Below are positions 8,362-16,080 of a stretch of DNA of 64,000 nucleotides, in pieces. Within the stretch, counting starts at the first letter, position 1. Each line of letters starts with the position of its first letter. The notes under the pieces are model-generated. The model was not told where the DNA came from and did no database searches. It saw only the letters and a list, made by a program, of their open reading frames with translations. The translations under genes were made by a program, and so were the position numbers. This DNA is from JAXLWB01 sp046328715 (GTDB lineage: Bacteria > Chloroflexota > Anaerolineae > Caldilineales > Caldilineaceae), in NCBI GenBank assembly GCA_046328715.1, contig JAXLWB010000042.1, positions 1 through 64,000 of the forward strand. The letters run 5' to 3'.

Positions 8362-9120
8362 ATGTTTGCGCATAGTAAAACTATTTCAGTTAGCCCTGCT
8401 GTCATAATGACCAATCTTGAAACTCTTTTTGCCACACAAACCCATCTTTTGAACCGATCTTCCTCGATTCGTCAACCTGTCTATGATGCGATCAAAGAGG
8501 TTATTTTGTCTGGTCAGATTGCGCCCAATCAACCGCTAATCGAAGAGCAGTTGGCTGCCTCCTTAGGCGTTAGCCGTACCCCCGTGCGTGAAGCATTGGC
8601 AATTCTGCAACACGAGCGTATCATTGGTCCAGGAACCGGGCGAGGACTTTTTGTATATACCTTGACGCGCAACGAATTTGTCGAAATGTTCACCGCCAAC
8701 GAAGTGATAGAGCCTTATCTGGCCCGGCGGGCAGCTTTGCTTGCTACAGATGAACAACTCCAATCGATCCAGGAGAGTGTTCAACAGGGCAAAGCCTATA
8801 CTGCACGAGGTGATAAAGCCGGTTTCCTGCGTGCTTCACGAGACTTTCATCGCCGTATGGGCGAAGCGGCCGGCAACACGTTACTCACCGACTTTGTGCT
8901 TGCCAACGAAGAGCGAGCCGACATGTATATCATGCACACAGGCAAGGCGGTCAATGTGGTGAACATGACAATGTCAATGCGCGAGCATCAGGCTATCTAC
9001 GAGGCATTGGCCCAGCACGACCCTGAAGCGGCAGAGCGCTGTGTGATCTACCATGCCCATTCCTTGCGTGAGCGTTGGGCCGAGTTATTTGCTAACCCGA
9101 AGGAAACCACGCAACTCTAA
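8362..9120 (+). CDS. GntR-family transcriptional regulator, FCD (FadR) subfamily
   Basis: 252 residues from 8362; an ATG at 8407 (residue 16) is an equally possible start and neither has a clear ribosome site. The winged-helix domain covers about residues 33-100 (IRQPVYDAIKEVILSG, then EEQLAASLGVSRTPVREAL as the recognition region). The C-terminal all-helical FCD domain carries the metal/ligand residues D-x3-H (SRDFHRRM), EHQAIYEAL and YHAHSLRE. FCD regulators typically respond to a carboxylate such as a sugar acid or amino acid. It lies between two catabolic arms with CTGTATACA sites near both promoters, so it very probably controls both. Confidence 0.93.
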   Translation: MFAHSKTISVSPAVIMTNLETLFATQTHLLNRSSSIRQPVYDAIKEVILSGQIAPNQPLIEEQLAASLGVSRTPVREALAILQHERIIGPGTGRGLFVYTLTRNEFVEMFTANEVIEPYLARRAALLATDEQLQSIQESVQQGKAYTARGDKAGFLRASRDFHRRMGEAAGNTLLTDFVLANEERADMYIMHTGKAVNVVNMTMSMREHQAIYEALAQHDPEAAERCVIYHAHSLRERWAELFANPKETTQL

Positions 9121-9217
9121 TTATCCTCCAGGAAGGGCAACCTGAACTTGCTTCTCTTGCGCAAAAGCCTTCCCGGAAGAAGAATGTTTAAGGACTTGTC
9201 CAGAAGGAAGAAAAATC

Positions 9218-10444
9218 ATGAGTCAAGCTTTTTCAGCCGACCTCGCCATCATCGGCGGCGGCATCGTTGGTATGAGTTGTGCCTATGAATTGGCACGCCA
9301 GAGCGATTTGCGCATAGTACTTTTCGACAAAAACAATCCTGCCAGCGGGACTACGGGCGGTTCGGCGGGTGTGATCTGTCTGCACGACATGGGTGAAATC
9401 TACGCCCTGCTCACGCTCAAAGGCCATGCGCGCATTCGCCAATTGCGTGATGAACACGGCTTTAGCTTCAACACCTGGGGTTCGTTGGGCGTTCGCTATG
9501 CTCCTGGCGTCTTCCCACCTCCGCTCGATCCCTATCACCAACGTTTTGGCTACGGCGGCAAGGAGAGCATCTACTACCACGAGTTCCTCGACGTCAACGA
9601 GTTGACCCGCCGCTTCCCCTGGATCAAACCGGAAGGTGTCGTCGGAGCACGGTACTATCCGAACCAAGGCTTTATCGACCCCTACGAGTTGGTCGATCTC
9701 TATGAGCGGCTAGCCGTGGCCACAGGACGAGTGCAGATCATGCGCAACACGCCGGTTTTGCAGATGCGCAAAACCGGTGAACGCATCACAAGCTTGGTGA
9801 CACGCCGTGGCTTGTGGAACGTCGGCACTGTTCTCAATGCTGGTGGACCATGGGGTGCCAAGATTGCAGCGCTGGCCGGCAGTAATGTGGCAGTGACCCC
9901 GCAACGTATTCAGGTCTGCGTTGCTACTGGCTTCGACGATGGAGTTACCGTTGCGCCGTTGACCAGTGTACCCGAATCGGTACAAGAAGAAGGGGTCTGG
10001 TGTCGTGGTGAAATTGGCGGTACGCTGCTCTTTGGGCAACATCATCACACCACCAAGGGTGGCTTCACCGTCGATCCTGACTATGTGAATCGCATCAACG
10101 ATGATGGCTATCCGAAGAGTGTCGAACGAGTCTATCGCCGCTACTATTACCTGCCTAATTCAGTCTTTCTCAATGGCTGGTGCTGTGTCTACGGTACCAC
10201 TGAAGATGGCTTTCCGATCCTCTCACGCGATGAGCAAGTGGAAAATTTCTATCACGCCCTTGGCATGAACGGCCACGGCATGACCTGTCACGCTGGCGTC
10301 GCACAAGCCATCACAGAATTGATCCTGCGCAACTCGACCACGCTCGATGTGAGTGACGTAATGGGGCAACCAGCCAAGATGGACTTTTCGGTGTTGAATG
10401 CAGGAAGGTTTGCCAAAGGGAAATTGCTGACGTTCGACCTTTGA
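9218..10444 (+). CDS. FAD-dependent oxidoreductase, DAO family (glycine/sarcosine oxidase-like)
   Basis: 408 residues. GGAAG lies 8-10 bases before the ATG. The N-terminus carries the dinucleotide-binding motif DLAIIGGGIVGMSCAYEL (residues 8-25) and the DAO-family GTTGGSAGVICL segment. Near the C-terminus FYHALGMNGHGMTCHAG is the second FAD contact block. Family members oxidise secondary or primary amines such as sarcosine, glycine or D-amino acids, passing electrons to oxygen or an acceptor. It sits directly behind the GntR gene and just ahead of the amidohydrolase, so the pair probably degrades an amine or N-substituted amino acid. The exact substrate is not readable from the sequence. Confidence 0.9.
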   Translation: MSQAFSADLAIIGGGIVGMSCAYELARQSDLRIVLFDKNNPASGTTGGSAGVICLHDMGEIYALLTLKGHARIRQLRDEHGFSFNTWGSLGVRYAPGVFPPPLDPYHQRFGYGGKESIYYHEFLDVNELTRRFPWIKPEGVVGARYYPNQGFIDPYELVDLYERLAVATGRVQIMRNTPVLQMRKTGERITSLVTRRGLWNVGTVLNAGGPWGAKIAALAGSNVAVTPQRIQVCVATGFDDGVTVAPLTSVPESVQEEGVWCRGEIGGTLLFGQHHHTTKGGFTVDPDYVNRINDDGYPKSVERVYRRYYYLPNSVFLNGWCCVYGTTEDGFPILSRDEQVENFYHALGMNGHGMTCHAGVAQAITELILRNSTTLDVSDVMGQPAKMDFSVLNAGRFAKGKLLTFDL

Positions 10445-10455
10445 CGGAGAAAATC

Positions 10456-12045
10456 ATGAAACTCTTCTACAACGGCACCATCCACACCATCGACTCCAAC
10501 TTCCCTAATCCCGAAGCAGTTCTCGTTGATGACGGTGGTCGTATCGCCGCTGTTGGGAAGCTAGCCGATCTCGATCGTCCCGATACCGAGCGAATTGATC
10601 TCGCCGGTCGCACACTGATTCCAGGCTTCAACGACGCTCATGTCCATGTCTCCTGGCTGGGGTTGCTTTTGACGCATCTAGTCGATGTGCGCATTCATGT
10701 TGCACCCAACATTCCAGCCATCATCGAACGCTTTGCAGAACGAGCAGATAAAGAGCCAGCAGGGAGTTGGATCTCTGGCGTGGGCTACAACGAGGCGCTC
10801 TTGCCCGAAGGTCGCCATCTGACCTATCACGATTTGGATCAGGCCAGTACAGACCATCCGATCCTGCTGACTCGCACCTGTGGTCATATCGCCGTGGCGA
10901 ACTCGTTGGCGCTCAAACTGGCGGGGATCGACCGCAACACCCCCAATCCACCCGGCGGCGTGATCGTGCGTGACGAACAGGGCAACCCCACTGGCGTGCT
11001 GCAAGAGACCGCCATGACGCTCTGCTCCCGCCACATCCCTGACCCGACCGACGAGCAGATGAAGGAGGCGATCCGTGCCTGTATGCAACACGAACTGAGT
11101 TTGGGCATCACCAGCGCCACTGACCCGGCACCTACGCCTTCGCAGGTGGCGGTCTATCGCCAGATGGAGGAAGATGGCGAGTTGACGGTGCGTATCAACC
11201 TGATCCCAATTGTGCGTGACGGCGATCAGCGCTTCCCCTTGCCTGAAAAATATGTGAGTGATACCCTGCGTGTTGACAGCGTCAAGTTTTTCGCCGACGG
11301 TGGCATGACCAGTGCCACGGCGGCCATCTCGCTCCCTTATAAAGAGACTGGCGAGCATGGCGTAATGATCTATGAAACCGAGGATCTGGCCGATGCCATG
11401 TGGGAGGCACACAGCAACGGCTATCGCATCGGCACCCACGCCAATGGCGATGTTGCGCTCGAACAGGTAATCTCGGTCTATGAACTAATGAACGAGCGCA
11501 ACCCACGCCCCGATCTACGCCATCGCATCGAACATCTGGCCCTGCCGACACCTGAACAACTGGAGCGCTGTCGCAAACTAAGGGTAATGGCAGCCACGCA
11601 GACCGTCTTTGTTTCGGCAATGGGGGCTACCTTCCGCCGCTACATGCCGGATGTCTACTACGCCCGGGCCTACGGTGTGCGATCCATGTTGGACGCTGGT
11701 CTGACCGTTGCCCTCAGTACCGATGCACCCGTGGTACCGGACGACAACCCGATGCTCGGCATCAAAACGGCCATCGACCGCCTCGATCACGCTGGCAATC
11801 CGCTGGGCGAAAACCAGGCGGTTACCCCCTATGAAGCACTCTATGCTTATACAATGGCAGGGGCAATTTTGAGTGGGGATCAAGATAACCGAGGCAGCAT
11901 CACACCTGGCAAGTGGGCAGATCTGGTGGTGCTGAGTGAGGATCCATTAATAACGCCGCCGGAGCGTCTACTCGACGTAAAAGTAGAACAGACCTATGTG
12001 AAGGGCAATCTGGTTTGGGAGAGCAACTCATTGGGAATCGGGTAA
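10456..12045 (+). CDS. Metal-dependent amidohydrolase, YtcJ-like (Amidohydro_3)
   Basis: 529 residues. The start at ATG 10456 is chosen because GGAG is spaced 6 bases upstream; a TTG at 10441 overlapping the previous stop is less likely. Seen: N-terminal beta-sandwich strand, GFNDAHVHVSWLG with H62-x-H64 metal ligands, GGVIVRDEQGNPTGVLQE (typical of YtcJ proteins), the TBM-like RIEH around residue 360, and LSTDAPVVPDDNP with the catalytic Asp. The enzyme is cytoplasmic and hydrolyses a C-N bond in an amide or cyclic compound. It is translationally close to the FAD oxidoreductase (11-base gap) and is the last gene of the rightward arm. Confidence 0.9.
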   Translation: MKLFYNGTIHTIDSNFPNPEAVLVDDGGRIAAVGKLADLDRPDTERIDLAGRTLIPGFNDAHVHVSWLGLLLTHLVDVRIHVAPNIPAIIERFAERADKEPAGSWISGVGYNEALLPEGRHLTYHDLDQASTDHPILLTRTCGHIAVANSLALKLAGIDRNTPNPPGGVIVRDEQGNPTGVLQETAMTLCSRHIPDPTDEQMKEAIRACMQHELSLGITSATDPAPTPSQVAVYRQMEEDGELTVRINLIPIVRDGDQRFPLPEKYVSDTLRVDSVKFFADGGMTSATAAISLPYKETGEHGVMIYETEDLADAMWEAHSNGYRIGTHANGDVALEQVISVYELMNERNPRPDLRHRIEHLALPTPEQLERCRKLRVMAATQTVFVSAMGATFRRYMPDVYYARAYGVRSMLDAGLTVALSTDAPVVPDDNPMLGIKTAIDRLDHAGNPLGENQAVTPYEALYAYTMAGAILSGDQDNRGSITPGKWADLVVLSEDPLITPPERLLDVKVEQTYVKGNLVWESNSLGIG

Positions 12046-12077
12046 TTACGTAATTACTCAATTCCCAATAGAAGATA

Positions 12078-12353
12078 TTACGCTTCTAACTTGATATTGT
12101 TGATCTTCGGAATTTCTAGACCACAGGCTGGGCAGGAATGGGCACCGGCGGGCGGAAGTGGTGCACCGCAGCCTGGGCAAGTGACGGCAAGACGAGTGCC
12201 ACAATGGGCGCAAAATTGCCAACTTGGCTCCACTTCTTGTTGACAAGCTGTACATTCATGTAGAAATGAATGTAGCTCCGTACGACGTTTTAGTAGAGCG
12301 GCATCTTCGCCTGTCGTTTCTGGACTCACCTGCGCTGGTTGATCCGAACTCAT
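12078..12353 (-). CDS. Small double zinc-ribbon protein
   Basis: 91 residues. The start at 12353 has AGGAGG 5 bases upstream; the longer frame would include repeat-like intergenic sequence. Two zinc ribbons are visible, CTAC-x8-FCAHCG and CPGC-x11-CPACG, after an acidic N-terminal stretch. Such proteins often act as adaptors or chaperone-like factors, but no specific function can be given. It stands alone between the amidohydrolase (opposite strand) and the HigA-like gene. Confidence 0.8.
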   Translation of the reverse strand: MSSDQPAQVSPETTGEDAALLKRRTELHSFLHECTACQQEVEPSWQFCAHCGTRLAVTCPGCGAPLPPAGAHSCPACGLEIPKINNIKLEA

Positions 12354-12487
12354 ATTACCTCCTGACTTAAAATTAGCGAATTGCGAATGATGAATTGCGA
12401 AAAACGGCAATTTGCATCTTGCCATTCAATTTGTTTAGTGAGTCTAGCACTTCATAAAGGCGTCGTCAAACAGGTTCCAAAATTTAG

Positions 12488-12805
12488 TCACGCCACCTGT
12501 AAAGCAGGTAACCGTTCAATTTTACGGATCTCTTCCCCTGCTGGTGAATGTATCGCATGATAGAGGTCCCAGGCGAGCTGCAAATTCAGCCAAAACTGCG
12601 CCTCCATGCCGAAGAGTCGCTCCAGACGCAGCGCCGTATCCGGTGTGACGCCTCGCTTGCCATGAATCAACTCATTCACTCGCGGATAAGAGACACCAAG
12701 CCGCTGTGCTAGCTCAACTTGTGATAAATTCAACGGCTTAAGAAACTCCTCAAGCAGCATCTCGCCGGGATGGGTTGGAGGACCATTGGTTGGAACTCGT
12801 ATCAT
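12488..12805 (-). CDS. HigA-type antitoxin / XRE-family regulator, apparently orphan
   Basis: 105 residues from ATG 12805; an ATG at 12826 is an alternative. The sequence PTHPGEMLLEEFLKPLNLSQ is the HigA signature, followed by an XRE helix-turn-helix (ELAQRLGVSYPRVNELIHGK) and the FWLNLQLAWDLY tail. HigA proteins neutralise a HigB RNase and repress their own operon. No HigB reading frame is present on either side, so it is probably a solitary regulator. The palindrome ATAACGTTAT (12825-12834), just upstream, could be its operator. Confidence 0.85.
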   Translation of the reverse strand: MIRVPTNGPPTHPGEMLLEEFLKPLNLSQVELAQRLGVSYPRVNELIHGKRGVTPDTALRLERLFGMEAQFWLNLQLAWDLYHAIHSPAGEEIRKIERLPALQVA

Positions 12806-12824
12806 AGTGGATAAACTATAACAC

Positions 12825-12834
12825 ATAACGTTAT
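12825..12834. promoter_or_regulatory. Palindrome ATAACGTTAT upstream of higA-like gene
   Basis: A perfect 10-base palindrome lies at the 5' edge of the HigA-like gene, 12 bases before the ATG of the binding-protein stop region. Position and symmetry fit an autoregulatory site, but this is inference. Confidence 0.35.
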
Positions 12835-12845
12835 ACGTGCCAATC

Positions 12846-14390
12846 TTATTGTTTTACCTGCTTTTCCAGCATTTTATTCGCCTCTGCATTGAGTTGATGC
12901 AACGTTGCTTGCACATCCGCACCGCCAGCAATGGCGACGATTGCATCGCTCATGGCGCTGCGGATGAAACTATAGCCAGGGACAGAGGGTTCGCTACGGC
13001 CGTCGGGGAGGAAGGCCACCAGACTTTGGTAGGCAGGGCTATCATCCAGGTAGCTGCTCATTTGCTCGAAGGCGCTGCCACGAATCGGAAAGCCTTCGAC
13101 GGCGCGTGCCCACTTGGCTTGCATCTCAGCGCTGGCATAATGTTTGAGGAAGAGCCAAGCGGCCAATTCCTGCTCCGGTGTACTCTTGATCAATGCAATG
13201 CTGGGGCCAGAGAGGTTGAGTATAGCCTTTTCGGTCATATGGGGTAAGGGGCTTACCTCCCATTGGAAATCAGCGCCTTCCTCGACCGCCCTATTGAAGA
13301 AGTAGAAGCTGTTGCTGGCACCCACCGCAAAGAGCGCCACACCGTTGCCAAAATCTGTTTGATCCCCGTAGCGCTCACCGGCAATCTGAGCACAGCCTTC
13401 TTGAATCAATCCTTGCACAAAGGTCCAGGCGGCCTGCGCCTCCTCACTATCCAGCGTGAATTGTCCTGTTGTTACGTCATAAATGTTGCCGCCAAAGGCA
13501 AAGACCCAACTGGCAAAGGTCGAGGCGTTGTCGGAGAGTTCAAAACCGATTCCTTTGCCACGTTTATCCAGGCTAAAGGGTTGTTGGGAAGCAGCACAGG
13601 CAGCGCTGTGAAATTCTTCGGGCGTCTTGGGTAACGAAGTTATCCCCAGTTCATCAAGCCAATTGCGATTGGCAAAGAGTACATCTGCTGAACGATCCAT
13701 CGGCAACCCGGTACGCACATTGCCCAAGTTGGGAGCCAACTCTGCATCCAGTGCCCAGGCGAAGAAATCACTGCGTTCTTCTGCGCTGATGCCCCAACGT
13801 TGACTATTGAACAAGGACGTGAGATCTACTGAGCCATCTGCCAAAGAATAGCTGGCCAAGTCACTTTGAAAGCCAAGGACCAAACTTGGTGCCTCAGCAG
13901 AATTGAGCGCTTCCATCGTGCTATCAAAGAGTTTGCCGTAGTCTTCATAGGACTCGGCCTTGACCCAGATGCCATAAGGGTTGTTTTTGTTGAAGTTGTC
14001 GACAATCTCGTTAAGAATCTTCTGGCGGAATTTGGTGTGGCGGTGCCAGAAGGTCACGTTTTGATTGCTAGGATCAATGGCAGCCCAGAGATCATCCGAG
14101 TTTAACGCTGTGAGCATTGCAACAGGTTGAGGCGTGTCAGTTGCTTCGGGCATTGCAACAACTTCTGTTGCTGTTGCGGGATCAATCGTGGCCACAATGG
14201 CGGTTTCAGTGGCTGTAGGAGGAGTCATCAAGGACTCGGTCGCTGTTGGCTCCAGCAGGACCGACGTTTCTGTAGCAACCAAGCGCGTTGGCGTAGCAAT
14301 TTCAATCGCTTGACCAGAAGGTTTGTTGGAACAGCCGGAAAGCGTTATTAGTACAAGACAAAGAACAAAGAGCAGCAGTTTGCGTTGCAT
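12846..14390 (-). CDS. ABC sugar-type solute-binding lipoprotein (family 1), orphan
   Basis: 514 residues from ATG 14390, with AAAGGG upstream; an ATG at 14417 is possible. The signal peptide and lipobox (LLLFVLCLVLITLSGC) predict a lipoprotein. A long Thr/Pro/Ala-rich linker (about residues 25-90, many TATE and TP pairs) tethers the binding domain to the membrane. The domain contains FWHRHTKFRQKILNEIVDNFN, a family-1 opening, and the conserved hinge regions around AAWTFVQGLIQEGC. No permease gene adjoins it, so it must use a distant importer or act as a sensor component. The ligand is unknown. Confidence 0.85.
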   Translation of the reverse strand: MQRKLLLFVLCLVLITLSGCSNKPSGQAIEIATPTRLVATETSVLLEPTATESLMTPPTATETAIVATIDPATATEVVAMPEATDTPQPVAMLTALNSDDLWAAIDPSNQNVTFWHRHTKFRQKILNEIVDNFNKNNPYGIWVKAESYEDYGKLFDSTMEALNSAEAPSLVLGFQSDLASYSLADGSVDLTSLFNSQRWGISAEERSDFFAWALDAELAPNLGNVRTGLPMDRSADVLFANRNWLDELGITSLPKTPEEFHSAACAASQQPFSLDKRGKGIGFELSDNASTFASWVFAFGGNIYDVTTGQFTLDSEEAQAAWTFVQGLIQEGCAQIAGERYGDQTDFGNGVALFAVGASNSFYFFNRAVEEGADFQWEVSPLPHMTEKAILNLSGPSIALIKSTPEQELAAWLFLKHYASAEMQAKWARAVEGFPIRGSAFEQMSSYLDDSPAYQSLVAFLPDGRSEPSVPGYSFIRSAMSDAIVAIAGGADVQATLHQLNAEANKMLEKQVKQ

Positions 14391-14521
14391 GGTAGGGGAC
14401 CCTTTGATTGAATTCAAATCTCGACGTAAAGCTAATTTACAATATCGTTAGAAAACAATCAAATCCATCCTTAAGCAACGCAAAATATGATCGCGAACTC
14501 AACGATTGGTGTCTGCAAATT

Positions 14522-14576
14522 TGTAATCCGGATGGAAAGGAAAACAAGATCACTCTTCCTTTTCATCCGGATTACA
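14522..14576. repeat. Long hairpin, 21-base arms (GTAATCCGGATGGAAAGG type)
   Basis: Arms 14522-14542 and 14556-14576 are complementary with one mismatch around a 13-base loop. The arm contains CGGATGGAAAGGAA, which is shared with the hairpin at 44243-44302. It sits between two leftward genes (PspC stop at 14625 side is the neighbour downstream of the start region of the binding protein). No coding function is seen in 14418-14624. Confidence 0.75.
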
Positions 14577-14624
14577 GTCTCTTGGCTTAAAATTATACTT
14601 CGCCAGTTCTCATTACATTCGCAA

Positions 14625-14819
14625 TTAGCCGCGCAGTTTTGGAATCACAACCCACGCAATCAAGTAGATCAGAATACCCGGAATTCCACCTGGCAACATC
14701 ATCAGGATAAAGGCAAGGCGGAACCAAAAGGCGGGAATGCCAAAAAATTCCCCTAATCCACCACAAACACCAGCCACAATTCCCTTTTGACGGCGTAACA
14801 GCTTTTTCTCGTTCGTCAT
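14625..14819 (-). CDS. PspC-domain small membrane protein
   Basis: 64 residues. The ATG at 14819 has AAGGAA about 8 bases upstream. LLRRQKGIVAGVCGGLGEFF is the PspC opening, followed by one long hydrophobic segment (LAFILMMLPGGIPGILIYLIAWVVIP). PspC-like proteins take part in envelope-stress responses in many bacteria. Here the domain stands alone with no Psp neighbours, so a role is only inferred. Confidence 0.9.
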   Translation of the reverse strand: MTNEKKLLRRQKGIVAGVCGGLGEFFGIPAFWFRLAFILMMLPGGIPGILIYLIAWVVIPKLRG

Positions 14820-15084
14820 TGTTCATTCCTTCTTTCATTGGATTATCTCAAATCCACATATACATATCTTTACGGATTTTTCCCCTAGAAGTTGCATTAG
14901 CGTTTGATTAGCAAAGGAGGGAGCAAGTTGCAGGTCGCAGGTTACATCTTACTCTCCCCATAGGTTGTCTGATTCGAAGGATGCGATGTATGATCCCTAG
15001 ACAAGCCTTAAAACATTCCCTATCGGTCAATTCATTGTATAACAAGCACTTCCCCGTCATGCTGACACTTTTCTGGTGATCTCT

Positions 15085-16080
15085 ATGAAACTTGGACTTG
15101 ATCTCTTTTCCCTGCGCCGCCAGCCCTGGAACATCTTTCAGCATCTGGATTATGCGCAGAGCATCGGTCTCGATGTGGTGATGATTCCCGACCCTGATTT
15201 TCTCGAAAGTTTGGACGCTGATTACCTCGCACGCGTCAAAGATCATGCCGACCTGTTGAGATTGGAGCTAGAATTTGGCATGTATTCGATCTGTCCATCC
15301 TCGAATGCTTTTTCCGACAAACGTGGCAGTGCTGTCGAGCAGTTGACACAGATGCTGCGAGTGGCAAAGCAGCTTGGCTCGCCTTATTTGCGGGCATTGC
15401 TAGGTAACAACGGCGATCGGCGCTCTGCCCTGCCGTTGCGCACGCACATCGACAATACGATTGCGACCTTGCGTGCCGCACGCCCACTGGCAATGGAATT
15501 AGGTATCAAGATCGCACTCGAAAATCATGCAGGCGATCTGCAAGCGCGTGAACTCAAAGCCTTAATCCAAGAGGCAGGAACAGACTTTGTCGGCGCGTGT
15601 ATTGACTCTGGCAATCCGCTCTGGGTAGCGGAAAGTCCCTATGTGACGCTAGATCATCTTGCTCCCCACATTTTGATGAGCCACATTCGTGATGCTATCG
15701 TCTTTGAACATCCGCAAGGCGCAGTCGTACAGTGGGTGGCGCTGGGTGATGGCACACTCAACATGCCCGATTGGGCGCGTCGCTTTCAGGAACAATGCCC
15801 GCGCGCCAACTTTACCCTGGAGATCATCAGCAGCATTGCTCCGCGTGTGATCGATTATCTCGAACCGAGCTTCTGGGATGTTTATCAAGAAACGCCAGCC
15901 TGGGAATTTGCCCGATTTTTACAACTGGTGAAACAAGGCAAACCCACCTTTGTTCCCACCCTCACCGCTGATTGGGATGAGCCAGACCCAACCTATCGTG
16001 CGGCATTGATTACACAGCAACGGCGTCAAGTGGAAAAAAGTGTGAAATATTGTCGAGAAGTGTTAGGGATTAAGCCATGA
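15085..16080 (+). CDS. Sugar phosphate isomerase/epimerase-like TIM-barrel protein
   Basis: 331 residues from ATG 15085; a GTG at 15076 in the same frame is less likely. The sequence MKLGLDLFSLRRQPWNIFQHLDYAQSIGLDVV shows the AP-endonuclease-2/xylose-isomerase-like barrel start. IALENHAGDLQARELKALIQ holds the metal-binding Glu, then GACIDSGN and MSHIRDA supply further ligand positions. Enzymes of this fold isomerise or epimerise sugars or degrade inositol derivatives. Its stop overlaps the GH95 start (ATGA), so the two are coupled and this enzyme may process the sugar released by GH95. Confidence 0.85.
   Translation: MKLGLDLFSLRRQPWNIFQHLDYAQSIGLDVVMIPDPDFLESLDADYLARVKDHADLLRLELEFGMYSICPSSNAFSDKRGSAVEQLTQMLRVAKQLGSPYLRALLGNNGDRRSALPLRTHIDNTIATLRAARPLAMELGIKIALENHAGDLQARELKALIQEAGTDFVGACIDSGNPLWVAESPYVTLDHLAPHILMSHIRDAIVFEHPQGAVVQWVALGDGTLNMPDWARRFQEQCPRANFTLEIISSIAPRVIDYLEPSFWDVYQETPAWEFARFLQLVKQGKPTFVPTLTADWDEPDPTYRAALITQQRRQVEKSVKYCREVLGIKP

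Noticed and set aside
10678..11439. A 253-codon minus-strand frame inside the amidohydrolase
   Set aside because: Antisense shadow of a gene with intact metal-binding motifs.
12360..12425. N-terminal extension of the zinc-ribbon protein (MARCKLPFFAIHHSQFAN...)
   Set aside because: It is made of GCGAATTGCGAATGATGAATTGCGAA intergenic words; AGGAGG before ATG 12353 marks the true start.
14593..14838. An 81-codon frame overlapping the PspC gene
   Set aside because: PspC in the other frame (14625-14819) has the family motif and a ribosome site.
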